A stretch of 64,000 nucleotides of DNA from Pontibacter ummariensis (GCF_900188175.1 NZ_FZOQ01000001.1:372001-436000); one strand, 5' to 3'; positions 36,701 through 44,547 are shown, counted from the stretch's first letter. Notes: generated by a model not told the origin, from the sequence alone. Translations and numbers: made by a program.

Positions 36701-39085
36701 CCTGTAGGGGCTCAGCCTACAGTTGAGTTCGTTCCAGTGGTAAACCTGGCGGGCACAGTAGTGACGGCCTCGCCGGAGGTAGTGAGCGCGGACGGGGTAA
36801 GCACATCGACAGCCAGGGTAGCGTTCAAGGACTACGCAGGCAACCCGATCGCGGTGGACGCTGCGAAAGTGGAGATACTGTTGGACGGAGAGGCTGTACA
36901 AGTAACGGAGGTGTCTGCCGGCGTTTACACAGCGGTAGTTGAAGGTAGAACCTCAGCGGCAGTTGTGGAAGTGGCAGCGAGATATGAGGGAACGGCGCTG
37001 ACAGACAAAGCGGAGGTTGAGTTTGTCCCTGTGGTGAATCTGGCGGCTACGGAGGTAAGCGCTTCGCCTACCATCGTTAACGCTGACGGCGTGAGCACCT
37101 CCACGGCAACCGTTACCTTTAGAGATTACGCAGGGAAAGGCATCTCGGTAGAAGCCTCCAAAGTGGAACTGCTATTAGACGGAGTGGGAGTTAACCTAAC
37201 ACCAAGTGGAACGGGAGTATTTGAGGCAGTGGTTCCAGCGAGAGTAGCGGCCGCGGTAGTAGAGGTAAGCGCCAAGTACGAGGGAGCCTTGCTGAGCAGC
37301 ACAGCCTCTGTGGAGTTCGTGCCGGTGGTGAACCTGGCGGCAACCGAGGTGACGGCCTCTCCGGAGGTGGTGAACGCGGACGGATCTGCCACGGCTACTG
37401 CCCGTGTTGCTTTCAAGGACTACGCGGGCAACCCGATCGCCGTGGACGCTGCCGACGTAGAGCTTCTGCTGGATAACGTAGCAGTAACAGCACAGGAAGC
37501 AGCAGCCGGCGTGTTTACGGCCACGGTTCCGGCCCGCACTGCAGCCGCTACGGTAACCATCACCGCCACTTACAAAGGAGCAACGCTGAGCGACAACGCC
37601 ACGGTTGAGTTCGTTCCAACGCTGAACTTTGCGGGTACTGTTGTTACGGCTAGCCCGGAGCAGGTGAGCGCAGACGGGGTAAGCACCTCAACGGCCACCG
37701 TTAGCTTCAGGGACTATGCCGGCAACGCCATCGCCGTGGACGCTGCTGAGTTAGAGATCCTGCTGGACGGGGTAGCCGTTGCTTTCACCCCTGGTTCGGC
37801 CGGCGTATACACCGCCACTGTTCCGGCCAGAACGGCGGCAGGCACCGTGACCGTGACAGTTAGTTACAACAACACACTTGCTGCAGACAAGGCGGAAGTG
37901 GAGTTCGTGCCAGTGCTAGACCTGCGACTTGCTACAGTTACAGCCAACCCAACTACAGTAGTAGCTGACGGAGTAAGCGTGTCTGTGATCACAGTGCAGT
38001 TAAAAGATGCAGACGGTAACAATTTCGCGACAAACCTTCCTGTTTCCATCACCAGCAGTTTCGGAGCACTAAGTGCTGTAACTAATAATGGAAATGGCAA
38101 CTACAGTGCTACACTTAGTTCTGCTGCAATAGGTAAAGCTACCATTGTGGCGCAGGTAGGAACTGAGCAGCTGTCTCCTAAGCCAGAGGTAACCTTTGTT
38201 GCAGGTAGTGCAAGCGAGGCAAATACTACCATCATCGCCTCGAAATCTTCTATCCCTGCAGATGGCGTAAGTACTTCAATCATTACCGTGACCTTGTTTG
38301 ATGCACAAGGCCATCGAATCAGAACCGGGGGCCACACAGTTACACTGGCAACTACCTTAGGTACACTGGGTGCCATTACCGACCATAACAACGGTACGTA
38401 CACAGCGGTGCTCTCCTCAGGGGTAACAAGCGGAACAGCAGTAGTAAGTGGTACGGTAAATGGAGTCGCCATCAACAGCACGGCAAGCGTCAACTTTACG
38501 ACACTGCCAGTTGCAAACGAGGCACCAATAGCGGTTAACGACACTTACACAGTAAATAACCACGAGAAGCTAACTGGTAACGTGCTTCTGAACGACAGCG
38601 ACCCAGATGGTGACCCATTAGCGGTGAAACTGGCGCTGGTACGCCAGCCGATCTTTGGAAGCGTGATCATGAAGGCCGACGGTAGCTTTACCTACACACC
38701 TAACAAAGGATACAGAGGAGAAGACAGCTTCGTGTATGAAGTGTGTGACAATGGCGATCCGGCTAAGTGTGCACAGGCAACGGTTACTATCCAGGTGAAG
38801 CAAGGTCAGCTGTTTATACCGGAAGGCTTCTCGCCAGACTGGGATGGTGTAAACGATGTGTTCGTGCTCTACGGTGCAGAAGAGTATAAGGTATCGCTGA
38901 AAGTGTTTAACCGATGGGGAGACATTGTATACGAGAACGACCACTACCAGAACGATTGGGACGGTACAGCTAATAAAGGTCTTGTGATCGGAGACAAGCT
39001 TCCGGAAGGTACTTACTTCTACGTGATCGATCTGAACAACGGAGAGAAACCAAGAAGACACTCCCTCATCATTAGAAGAAAATAA
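30710..39085 (+). CDS. Giant repeat adhesin with gliding-type T9SS C-terminal domain
   Basis: A 2791-residue secreted protein. Domains in order: signal peptide (1-20); N-terminal domain (about 21-282) with DPNGDGYTSQTSAGF; four bacterial Ig-like modules and Cys-containing spacers (about 283-838, with NGSWAIATGSL-like strands); three modules with the QWQ/KWQ motif (about 839-1120); 15 invasin-like Ig units of about 98 residues each (about 1121-2598), typically VNLAATEVTASPEVVNADG...TVPARTAAATV; a VCBS/Big_9-like domain (about 2599-2700, NDSDPDGDPL); and a gliding-motility-associated C-terminal domain (about 2702-2791, FIPEGFSPDWDGVNDVFVL to the Arg/Lys-rich end). The last is the T9SS type-B sorting domain. 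It should be a cell-surface filament for adhesion or gliding, exported with the PorP/SprF protein encoded next to it. Two repeat segments are nearly identical (see findings). Confidence 0.93.
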   Translation: MNKLYILPVLLLCSFLSFGQTKGLIYKPASTAEGRAVLDPNGDGYTSQTSAGFKTNDRGESEIRYVPAPVLVTEPVQDPLRGPGCGFTDLVDSGEGDPFMFYYDGANFLVRFRLNKTSPNSKGYSVLIDTDQKFGFSGASPDPNAVVGNPGFELELVLMTNHSVSLYDVDGTTAPVLKASKAYESHGQKSVAFTEECGDQDYFYDFYMPWAEFGLSADTKIRMAALSVMNPEPSIGNNAKSDVGGVDDGTYAGNYDKAFEDLINNYYPTSPQDGNAGVKPRSLCPTISAPILVTSSSISGTSTEAVGAIITVFKNNTALSATATVTAGGTWSLPVSGLAEGDVITASAKAPGKEESERNCSGVLVTQNCSKPTMPGLSASNGNSNKYVTINVPVAGTVTLYLGSEVLVSKAVAAGTYYYCPTAGSNLLSTSNSCNGGNNLAAGVYRATITVGGCTSNSAFLCVNTTSTSAAPTVNSPITTVSSFITGKATPNAQIILKVNGAEVAQVITDASGNWSAPAASLNLKAGDEVTAFALEAGKCQSVDSTPVTVIMLRSLAPVITGTYCGATSNVTGASSEAAGTTITLYVNGAVAGTTTTNANGSWAIATGSLAAGTKLTATATAPGKSESPLSAEVLVKNVSSSASITISASIDPATSEKYILENATVISGTGPGEAGIVRLYVDGAFIGSATLVGGAWSVEQKDFQNDFFLYAGANLTATFTAEGACESDPTPAVIIRCVPPAEKEIAPTSLTLCSGETPEVTVKASEALVIYTLYNGTVAISSQLGTGGDLVLKAISPLTTTTVTTVNLTVVARKMSYVESVTCEQTLSEVAVTLNPKIENNTVALPGGVTEFCGATNVGTITGSSPSGGNGEYTYQWQISADNTTWADITGDTDATKKDYNPGLVSTTTYFRRKAFSGGCTDAAAPASIMVKINDTDVENSITYNGTSSFCDSGDPSELAGNEDASFVSYQWQRSLDGTNFENIEGATTAKYDPAALTQPTTFRRVTNNGTCDSYSNEIKIEVYPAVANNKLIAPATITFCGPASVGEIEGSMPTEGDNSYTFKWQQSTDNGVSFTDISPAVTTQHYTPGTVATTTYFRRLVTSGPCVDVASDVVKITVISLAKTTISTDENSLVADGSSSTTVRVQLKDDFETNVVMDACELNLTTDKGTITGIAYAGDGAYTATLTAGTAAGLATITGTVNGAAITDDAEVTFVPALNLATTTVTANPSMLYADGTSTSLATVAFKDYAGNPITVDASKVVLELDGVPVTTENKGNGVFTAIVPAQTAPTTVVVTAKHDGVKVNDEAMVLFETVPVVLPTLSLANSTVTVSPAQVNADGVSTATAAVQFRSTLGENMTVEEEKVQLLLDNTAVAFTNKGNGLFEAVVPARVAAAVVEVSAKYEGALLSSTASVEFVPVVNLAATEVTASPEVVNADGSATATARVAFKDHAGNPIAVDAADVELLLDNVAVTAQEAAAGVFTATVPARTAAATVTITATYKGATLSDNATVEFVPTLNFAGTVVTASPEQVSADGVSTSTATVSFRDYAGNAIAVDAAELEILLDGVAVAFTPGSAGVYTATVPARTAAGTVTVTVSYNNTLAADKAEVEFVPVANLAGTVVTASPEVVNADGVSTSTARVEFKDYAGNAIAVEASKVEILLDGETAQVTEVSAGAYTATVPARTKAGTVVVTASYDNNTVTDEAAVTFVSALNLAATEVTAFPATVNADGVSTSLAQVAFKDHAGNGISVDAAKVRLLVDGVALADLQDKGNGVFTATVPARTVAGKAEVTANYNTTPVADKAEVEFIPALNLLATTVVASPEQVNADGVSTATATITFRDYANEAIEVNAAKVEILLNGTAVVFTPGTTGVYTATVPARTAAGTVTVTVAYDNVLVADNATVEFISTVNLAATEVTVSPERVSADGVATATARVVFKDYAGNSIATDASNVALLLDGIAVEATAKGDGVFEATVPARTVAATVEVTARYEGEPVGAQPTVEFVPVVNLAGTVVTASPEVVSADGVSTSTARVAFKDYAGNPIAVDAAKVEILLDGEAVQVTEVSAGVYTAVVEGRTSAAVVEVAARYEGTALTDKAEVEFVPVVNLAATEVSASPTIVNADGVSTSTATVTFRDYAGKGISVEASKVELLLDGVGVNLTPSGTGVFEAVVPARVAAAVVEVSAKYEGALLSSTASVEFVPVVNLAATEVTASPEVVNADGSATATARVAFKDYAGNPIAVDAADVELLLDNVAVTAQEAAAGVFTATVPARTAAATVTITATYKGATLSDNATVEFVPTLNFAGTVVTASPEQVSADGVSTSTATVSFRDYAGNAIAVDAAELEILLDGVAVAFTPGSAGVYTATVPARTAAGTVTVTVSYNNTLAADKAEVEFVPVLDLRLATVTANPTTVVADGVSVSVITVQLKDADGNNFATNLPVSITSSFGALSAVTNNGNGNYSATLSSAAIGKATIVAQVGTEQLSPKPEVTFVAGSASEANTTIIASKSSIPADGVSTSIITVTLFDAQGHRIRTGGHTVTLATTLGTLGAITDHNNGTYTAVLSSGVTSGTAVVSGTVNGVAINSTASVNFTTLPVANEAPIAVNDTYTVNNHEKLTGNVLLNDSDPDGDPLAVKLALVRQPIFGSVIMKADGSFTYTPNKGYRGEDSFVYEVCDNGDPAKCAQATVTIQVKQGQLFIPEGFSPDWDGVNDVFVLYGAEEYKVSLKVFNRWGDIVYENDHYQNDWDGTANKGLVIGDKLPEGTYFYVIDLNNGEKPRRHSLIIRRK
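34865..35556 (+). repeat. Copy 1 of a 692-bp near-identical duplication
   Basis: Matches 37220-37911 base for base except about seven positions counted by eye; the repeat distance is 2355 bp. It covers half a unit plus two complete units. One difference changes the protein (His in FKDHAG here, Tyr in copy 2). Confidence 0.9.
37220..37911 (+). repeat. Copy 2 of the 692-bp near-identical duplication
   Basis: Same segment as 34865-35556. The flanking units differ clearly, so the boundary of identity is sharp at both ends, which suggests recent duplication or gene conversion. Confidence 0.9.
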
Positions 39086-39155
39086 ATAACAGATAGCACA
39101 GCTGGCAGGAAGCAGAAGCGCCCTGCCAGCTACTGCTAATAAAACTTTATACCTT

Positions 39156-40115
39156 ATGAAAAATCTTTTACGCAAGATTAGCCTGTTTGCTGGAATTCTG
39201 ATGATGGTGTCAGGAGCCGCCTTCGCGCAGCAAGAGGCCATGTACTCCCAGTATATGTTCAATGGACTGGTGTTGAACCCCGCTTATGCCGGAAGCCACG
39301 AAGGTCTTAGCGTGGCAGCGCTTTACCGCAACCAGTGGGTAGGGGTAGAGGGGGCACCTGTTTCGCAGTCTTTGTCAGTGCACGCTCCGCTGAAGAAAGA
39401 CAATGTAGCACTTGGTCTGTCTATTGTGAATGACCGGATCGGCGTTACCAACACCCTGAGCATGAACGGTATCTACGCCTTCCGCATCGAAATGGAGTCA
39501 GGTGTGCTGTCGATGGGATTGCAGGCAGGGCTTGCCAGATTGCAAGCCGATTACACTAAAGTTGCGCTAAACCCTCAGGGGGCACCAGATGTTCAGTTCA
39601 GCGAGGTGCAAAACTACCTCATGTTTAACTTTGGTAACGGCGTTTACTATTACAGCGACAAGTTTTATGCGGGTGTGTCTTCACCTAATCTGTTCAGAAC
39701 CAGGCTAGCTGGTGGCGACTTCAGAAGCAAGACAACTGGCGAAGAGGAGGAGGGCTCTCTGCCGCAGCACGCTCGCCACTTTTTCCTAAGCACAGGGTAT
39801 ACGTTTAACCTTAGCGAGCATGTGCAGGTAAAACCGTCGACCCTTATAAAAGTAGCCCAAGGTGCACCGGTGCAGTTCGACATCAACACCAATGTGTGGC
39901 TGAACGATTTCTTTGGTGTTGGGGCTTCTTACCGTTCCAACAACACCCTGATAGGTTTAGCAGAGGTTAAGGTGGGCAAACAGTTTAGAGTAGGCTATGC
40001 CTATGACCATTCCGTGTCTGATATAAGCCAATACACGGCTAACACCCACGAAGTAATGCTGCGTTTTGATATGCTCCCGAGAGCAAAGGGAGAGGTTCCT
40101 GAGAAGCTGTACTAA
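39156..40115 (+). CDS. PorP/SprF family type IX secretion-associated membrane protein
   Basis: A 319-residue outer-membrane protein. The signal peptide is followed by the family hallmark AQQEAMYSQYMFNGLVLNPAYAGSHEGLSVAALYRNQWVG, then alternating amphipathic strands of a beta barrel ending in GYAYDHSVSDISQYTANTHEVMLRFDM. In Flavobacterium, SprF-type proteins are needed for surface localisation of the giant adhesin SprB. The gene starts 70 bp after the adhesin stop on the same strand, so the two form an operon and probably a functional pair. The complete T9SS core (GldK-N, SprA/E/T) is not in this window and must be encoded elsewhere. It is full-length for the family. Confidence 0.95.
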   Translation: MKNLLRKISLFAGILMMVSGAAFAQQEAMYSQYMFNGLVLNPAYAGSHEGLSVAALYRNQWVGVEGAPVSQSLSVHAPLKKDNVALGLSIVNDRIGVTNTLSMNGIYAFRIEMESGVLSMGLQAGLARLQADYTKVALNPQGAPDVQFSEVQNYLMFNFGNGVYYYSDKFYAGVSSPNLFRTRLAGGDFRSKTTGEEEEGSLPQHARHFFLSTGYTFNLSEHVQVKPSTLIKVAQGAPVQFDINTNVWLNDFFGVGASYRSNNTLIGLAEVKVGKQFRVGYAYDHSVSDISQYTANTHEVMLRFDMLPRAKGEVPEKLY

Positions 40116-40265
40116 GGGTAGGCGGAGCCGGTGGGCGAGGTCGCAAATTGTTGGCAAAGAGCTGAAGTGTTGATAACCCGGTGGGGAACTTGTCTATAAA
40201 CAACTGCCGGGGAGTGGCTAAAAGCTTGTATTTTTGCCACTCATTTTATACAACCACAGATTACC

Positions 40266-40880
40266 ATGCATATTGCGATCGTCGGCAACATTGGGGCTGG
40301 CAAAACCACCCTGGCCACTAAGCTGTCTCAGCACTTTAAGTGGGACTTGTACCTGGAGGCAGTGGAGAACAACCCTTACCTGAAGGATTTTTATGAGGAT
40401 ATGGAGCGATGGGCTTTTCACCTGCAGGTGTTTTTCCTGAACAGCCGCTTTAACCAGGTGCAGCAGATTCAGAGCAGCAGCCGGAGCGTGATACAGGACC
40501 GTACGATTTATGAGGATGCCCATATCTTTGCCAAGAACCTGCATCAGTCCAATCTCATGAGTACGCGCGACTATGAGAACTACCTGGCCCTGTTTCAGTC
40601 TATGATCAGCATGGTGAAGGCTCCGGATCTAATGATCTACCTGAAAGCGGACCTGCCCAAGCTGATTGGCCAGATCGAAAAGCGTAACCGCGATTACGAA
40701 AGCAGTATCAGCATTAACTACCTGCGTAACCTGAACGAGCACTATAATACCTGGATGAGCACTTACAACCAGGGCAAATTGCTGACGATTGATGTGAACA
40801 GCCTGGATTTTGTTGCTAACCCGGAGGATTTGGGTACGATCATTGAAAAGATACAGGGAGAACTATTCGGCCTGTTTTAA
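40266..40880 (+). CDS. Deoxynucleoside kinase
   Basis: A 204-residue kinase of the dNK (thymidine/deoxycytidine kinase-like) family. The P-loop GNIGAGKTTL near residue 8, the acidic EAVENNPYLKDFYEDMERWAFHLQ (catalytic Glu and substrate-side residues), the DRTIYED motif and the lid residues with KRNRDYESSI are present. It phosphorylates deoxyribonucleosides, probably deoxyadenosine or deoxycytidine and deoxyguanosine, for nucleotide salvage. It is cytoplasmic. The 150-bp gap before it contains a TATTTTTG box at 40229-40236 with no clear -33 element. It is not obviously linked to the adhesin pair upstream. A terminator follows. Confidence 0.93.
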   Translation: MHIAIVGNIGAGKTTLATKLSQHFKWDLYLEAVENNPYLKDFYEDMERWAFHLQVFFLNSRFNQVQQIQSSSRSVIQDRTIYEDAHIFAKNLHQSNLMSTRDYENYLALFQSMISMVKAPDLMIYLKADLPKLIGQIEKRNRDYESSISINYLRNLNEHYNTWMSTYNQGKLLTIDVNSLDFVANPEDLGTIIEKIQGELFGLF

Positions 40881-40899
40881 ACGGTACTACGACATGATG

Positions 40900-40940
40900 A
40901 AAGGCAGCGCTGCTACATAAGCAGCGCTGCCTTTTTTTAT
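40900..40940 (+). terminator. Terminator after the deoxynucleoside kinase
   Basis: Stem AAAGGCAGCGCTGCT (40900-40914) with its complement at 40920-40934, loop ACATA, then a T-run. The rest of the 314-bp gap up to the next gene holds only its promoter. Confidence 0.85.
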
Positions 40941-41108
40941 AACCTACCCTGCTGCTGTGCCCCCACAGCGTTCCCATAACTGTGCCTTTCTCAATAGCTG
41001 TTCGCGTCTTTTGCTTTAGATAGGCGGGTAGTGCCTGTTCTCTTTGTTCTTGTTGTTTAGATTGGATGAAAAAATTAAATAAAAAGTTAATATAATGCAA
41101 TATAATCT

Positions 41109-41138
41109 TTTGTTTATATATAAAAGTCTTTAACTTTG
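41109..41138 (+). promoter_or_regulatory. Bacteroidota-type promoter for the 325-aa lipoprotein
   Basis: TTTG at 41109-41112, an 18-bp spacer, TAACTTTG at 41131-41138; the ATG follows 56 bp later. Confidence 0.6.
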
Positions 41139-41194
41139 ATATTGTAATAGATTAATATTGAATATCAATCAAAACCAAACAACATAAAACTAAA

Positions 41195-42172
41195 ATGGTA
41201 AAACTGACAAAAACGCTCAGCCTAGGCCTCTGCGCCCTTATGTTCCTGTTCTCCTGCTCGAAAGAAATGGAGGAGGTAAGCCCTTCGGCTACTTTAAATG
41301 ATACGGCTACTGATGCAGCTAAAAACGCTACTCTTACGGAACCTAATCCTTTCACCTTTTCCGCTATTAGCACCAATGACAATGGCAAAACCTGGTATTT
41401 CACTGTTACAAATAATGGTGACAGCAATAGTGGCCCAAACAAAGTATTGCTTGGGCTGCTTGATTGTGAACTAAAACCCATTATGCTCTCTACTGCTAAC
41501 GTGGTGGCATTATCATTGCAGCCATTAGATGGCAATCCCAAGGCTTTGGACCTTTCATTTGACAAAGGCCTCTGTAAAGATGCAATAACATCTAGTTCCG
41601 TTAGCTTTACAGGTCTTGGGAATGGCCTGCGAGGTGGTGAAACATTAACTTTTATTCTTACCCTTAATTCTGCTGTTCAAGTAACTAGCGCGAAGGTTGG
41701 TCTTCAAATAGCCAATAACTGCTTATCAGCCACATTAAATGGTCCTGGCTGTCAGGAAGAAGAAACATACTGTGGTTTAGGCCAGGGATATTTTCATGAT
41801 CCCAAAAAATGGCCTGTACAAGAAGTAACAATCGGGGGAGAGACTTATTCAGTTGATGATGCGGTTACTTTGATGACTAGTGATAAGAAATATGGCGGCA
41901 AAGAGAATGGCAAAGGAGGAATTGAGGTTTCTAAGAAAGCTTTCTCTCAAGGTGTTACACTGCTTTTAAACTACAAGCTGGGTAATATTCCTGAAACAGT
42001 GCTTGCTGAAGAACTAGCAGATATCGAAGCGTTTTTGGCCACTTTAGATAAGTTATTAGTTGATAACCTTACTGCTAGTGATAAAAATGATCCATTGGCT
42101 GTTGCTGCTAATGATGCTGCAGGAAGAATAGGTGATTGGATGGATGTAAATAACTGTGAAGAAGAAAACTAG
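41195..42172 (+). CDS. Uncharacterised lipoprotein, 325 aa
   Basis: A predicted lipoprotein with lipobox LFSC near residue 21 and a short Ser/Thr-rich stalk (SPSATLNDTATDAAKNATL). The following region (about 50-190) is a beta-rich domain with PFTFSAISTNDNGKTWYFTVTNNG and GGETLTFILTLNSAVQVTSAKVG. A Cys-flanked segment (NNCLSATLNGPGCQEEETYCG) leads to a second domain (about 195-325) containing GQGYFHDPKKWPVQEVTIGGETYSVDDAV, helical toward the end. I know no family for the whole protein. Location and composition suggest a surface or periplasmic binding protein. It has its own consensus promoter and terminator and is lower in GC than its neighbours by eye. Confidence 0.7.
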   Translation: MVKLTKTLSLGLCALMFLFSCSKEMEEVSPSATLNDTATDAAKNATLTEPNPFTFSAISTNDNGKTWYFTVTNNGDSNSGPNKVLLGLLDCELKPIMLSTANVVALSLQPLDGNPKALDLSFDKGLCKDAITSSSVSFTGLGNGLRGGETLTFILTLNSAVQVTSAKVGLQIANNCLSATLNGPGCQEEETYCGLGQGYFHDPKKWPVQEVTIGGETYSVDDAVTLMTSDKKYGGKENGKGGIEVSKKAFSQGVTLLLNYKLGNIPETVLAEELADIEAFLATLDKLLVDNLTASDKNDPLAVAANDAAGRIGDWMDVNNCEEEN

Positions 42173-42199
42173 AGAGTAGTAGTAGTTAATTTATTTACA

Positions 42200-42240
42200 A
42201 AAGAGATGGAGTTAGGATGCTTCATCTCTTTCTTTTTATT
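42200..42240 (+). terminator. Terminator after the 325-aa lipoprotein
   Basis: Stem AAAGAGATG (42200-42208) with CATCTCTTT (42223-42231), followed by a T-rich tail. Confidence 0.7.
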
Positions 42241-42371
42241 AGGGGTTTACGCAAATGATATGCAAGGCTTCTTAAAAAAAGGTTGTGTTGTAGCTCATTA
42301 CATAGCTTAATATTCAAATTTCCCCACGTCCCAAATTTTATTATCTTCCCTATCAAACCAAACGAATAAAC

Positions 42372-44027
42372 ATGAGACCACGCCATATCCTATTTGCCTC
42401 GGCACTAGCAGCGGCTACTTTTAGCTGCACGACCAAAACGACAGAAGATGAAACGACTGCAACGGCCGTGCAGGCAGATGACAGCCTGCAGCAGAAGCTG
42501 GACATGTACACCAACGTGCGCCTGACCTCTGACCTGAGCAAGCTTACGGAGAAGGAGAAGCAGATGATTCCGCTGTTAATAGAAGCCGCCGATATCATGA
42601 ATGGCCTGTTCTGGTATGAGGCGTATGGCAAAAGCGATTCACTTCTGGCTGCCCTGGATAGTGACCCGGCAAAGCGCTTTGTGAACATTAACTATGGCCC
42701 TTGGGACCGCCTGAATAATAATGAGCCTTTTATTGCCGGGGTAGGACCTAAGCCGGAGGGAGCGAACTTCTACCCGGAGGACATGACGAAGGAGGAGTTT
42801 GAACAGGCCAACCTGCCAGACAAAGCCAGTCAGTACACCTTCCTGCGCCGCGACGAGAGTGGAAAGCTGATCACGGTGCCCTACCACGTGCAGTTTAAGG
42901 AGGAAGTAACGCGGGCGGCAGACCTCTTACGGCAGGCGGCTAACCTGGCCGAGGAGCCAGGGCTGAAAAAGTACCTGAACCTGCGGGCAGAGGCGCTGCT
43001 TACTGACAACTACCAGCCAAGCGACCTGGCCTGGATGGACATGAAGAACAACACCATTGACGTGGTGATAGGGCCGATAGAAACTTACGAGGACAAGCTG
43101 TTCGGCTATAAGGCAGCGCATGAAGCGTACGTGCTGGTAAAAGACCAGGAGTGGAGCGAGCGCCTGGCAAAATACGCTGCTTTTCTGCCGGAGCTACAAC
43201 GCGGCTTGCCCGTGGCTGGCAAGTACAAAACCGAGACACCGGGTACAGACTCTGACCTGAACGCCTATGATGTGGTGTATTATGCTGGTGACAGTAATGC
43301 CGGTAGCAAGACCATCGCCATCAACCTGCCGAATGATGAAGAGGTGCAACTGAAAAAGGGTACCCGCAGGCTGCAGCTCAAAAACGCCATGCGTGCCAAG
43401 TTCGATAAGATCATGGAACCTATCGCGGAGGAGCTCATTGTGGAGGACCAGCAGGAAAACGTTACGTTTGATGCTTTTTTTGCCAACACCATGTTCCATG
43501 AGGTAGCCCACGGGCTGGGTATTAAGAACACGGTGAACGGAAAGGGAACTGTGCGTGAAGCCCTGAAAGAGCATGCCTCTGCCCTGGAGGAGGGAAAAGC
43601 CGACATCCTGGGCTTGTACATGATCACGCAGTTGCACGAGAAAGGCGAACTGGAAGGAGACCTGGAGGATTACTATACCACCTTCCTGGCGGGCATCTTC
43701 CGTTCGGTTCGCTTTGGGGCCGCCAGTGCACATGGCCAAGCCAACATGGTGCGCTTCAACTTCTTTAAAGAGAACGGAGCCTTTGAGCGCGACGAGGCTA
43801 CAGGCAAGTACCGGGTAAACTACGAGAAGATGCGCGAGGCCATGAACAAGCTGTCTGAGAAGATCCTGACCTTACAGGGGGAAGGTGACTATGCGGGGGT
43901 AGGGGAACTGCTGGAAAAGCAAGGGCAGGTTAGCCCGCAGCTGCAGGCAGACCTCGACCGCCTGGCCCAAGCCAACATACCTGTGGACATTGTGTTTGAG
44001 CAGGGGGTAGACGTACTGGGGCTTTAG
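42372..44027 (+). CDS. M49-like (dipeptidyl-peptidase III-like) metallohydrolase
   Basis: A 551-residue protein with a possible lipobox FSC near residue 17, so probably periplasmic or surface-anchored. The zinc site is FHEVAHGLGIKNT (His376, Glu377, His380) and the second motif LEEGKADILGLYM (Glu406/407), matching the M49 pairing of an HE-x-x-H-like motif with EExxAD. Classical dipeptidyl-peptidase III has HELLGH with an extra residue; this group has HEVAH. The substrate is probably short peptides, by analogy only. Full-length compared with the Bacteroidota group (about 550). A 294-bp non-coding gap with a terminator follows. Confidence 0.85.
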   Translation: MRPRHILFASALAAATFSCTTKTTEDETTATAVQADDSLQQKLDMYTNVRLTSDLSKLTEKEKQMIPLLIEAADIMNGLFWYEAYGKSDSLLAALDSDPAKRFVNINYGPWDRLNNNEPFIAGVGPKPEGANFYPEDMTKEEFEQANLPDKASQYTFLRRDESGKLITVPYHVQFKEEVTRAADLLRQAANLAEEPGLKKYLNLRAEALLTDNYQPSDLAWMDMKNNTIDVVIGPIETYEDKLFGYKAAHEAYVLVKDQEWSERLAKYAAFLPELQRGLPVAGKYKTETPGTDSDLNAYDVVYYAGDSNAGSKTIAINLPNDEEVQLKKGTRRLQLKNAMRAKFDKIMEPIAEELIVEDQQENVTFDAFFANTMFHEVAHGLGIKNTVNGKGTVREALKEHASALEEGKADILGLYMITQLHEKGELEGDLEDYYTTFLAGIFRSVRFGAASAHGQANMVRFNFFKENGAFERDEATGKYRVNYEKMREAMNKLSEKILTLQGEGDYAGVGELLEKQGQVSPQLQADLDRLAQANIPVDIVFEQGVDVLGL

Positions 44028-44151
44028 AAGGAGTAGCTGCGTTTAACAGAAAGAACAGATTCAGCGGCTTGTTTTTGCAAAATTATCAGGAATAGACAAT
44101 AAGGCTGCCGAAAAGATAAGTAATGGCGTGTAAAAGCACTTATTTCTTAGT

Positions 44152-44190
44152 AAAGGGGCAACACATTTTTGGTGTAGCCCCTTTATTTTT
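44152..44190 (+). terminator. Terminator downstream of the M49-like gene
   Basis: Stem AAAGGGGC (44152-44159) with GCCCCTTT (44177-44184), extended after one mismatch by 4 pairs, then TATTTTT. The remaining sequence up to 44320 shows no gene. Confidence 0.65.
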
Positions 44191-44320
44191 TAGCAGGTAC
44201 TGATGCTTTACCTGTTGTTATGAAGCTGCTGTTATAGAACCTAAAACTTAAGTGCTCGCATAGGAGTATGTTAGGGATGGTAATTAATTATGCGTCAATA
44301 TTTTAAGAGAGAAACCAGCA

Positions 44321-44530
44321 ATGAAAAGCTTTTATGAATTTAACAGAAATAGTCTGCAGGAGCGTCTGGAGCAATATAAACTGTATCCCGAAATGGCACT
44401 GTTCCATATAGCCCTACGCGAGGAGATGGGAGAGGAAGAGTACCAGGCGTTTTACTGCGCAGAAAGGGAAGCCCAGAAACTTGGTGCTCCGTTGTTATAT
44501 CAAAATGTGAGAGAATGGACGGCTGCCTGA
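44321..44530 (+). CDS. Small 69-aa hypothetical protein
   Basis: A 69-residue soluble, helical and acidic protein beginning MKSFYEFNRNSLQERLEQYKLYPEMALFH. No family is recognised, and it has no signal or membrane segment. The frame has a good start (ATG at 44321, with the purine-rich AGAGAGAAACC upstream) and ends just before a long bidirectional hairpin. It could be a small regulator or adaptor; nothing in the sequence decides this. Confidence 0.55.
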   Translation: MKSFYEFNRNSLQERLEQYKLYPEMALFHIALREEMGEEEYQAFYCAEREAQKLGAPLLYQNVREWTAA

Positions 44531-44547
44531 GAGTTTGCTTTAGCTTG

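Larger units (their letters stand above)
34070..38503 (+). repeat. Array of 15 invasin-like Ig repeats in the adhesin
   Basis: About 15 tandem units of about 294 bp (98 residues), from ISLAKTT to the end of VNFTT. Most carry an N/S-A-D-G motif followed by a variable loop and end in EFVPV or similar. The first and last two units are more diverged from the central twelve, which is common in arrays that grow by recombination in the middle. Confidence 0.85.

Noticed and set aside
34070..38503. Regular repeats considered as a CRISPR array
   Set aside because: The repeats are in frame, about 294 bp long, protein-coding and diverged. No short identical repeats with unique spacers are present anywhere in the window.
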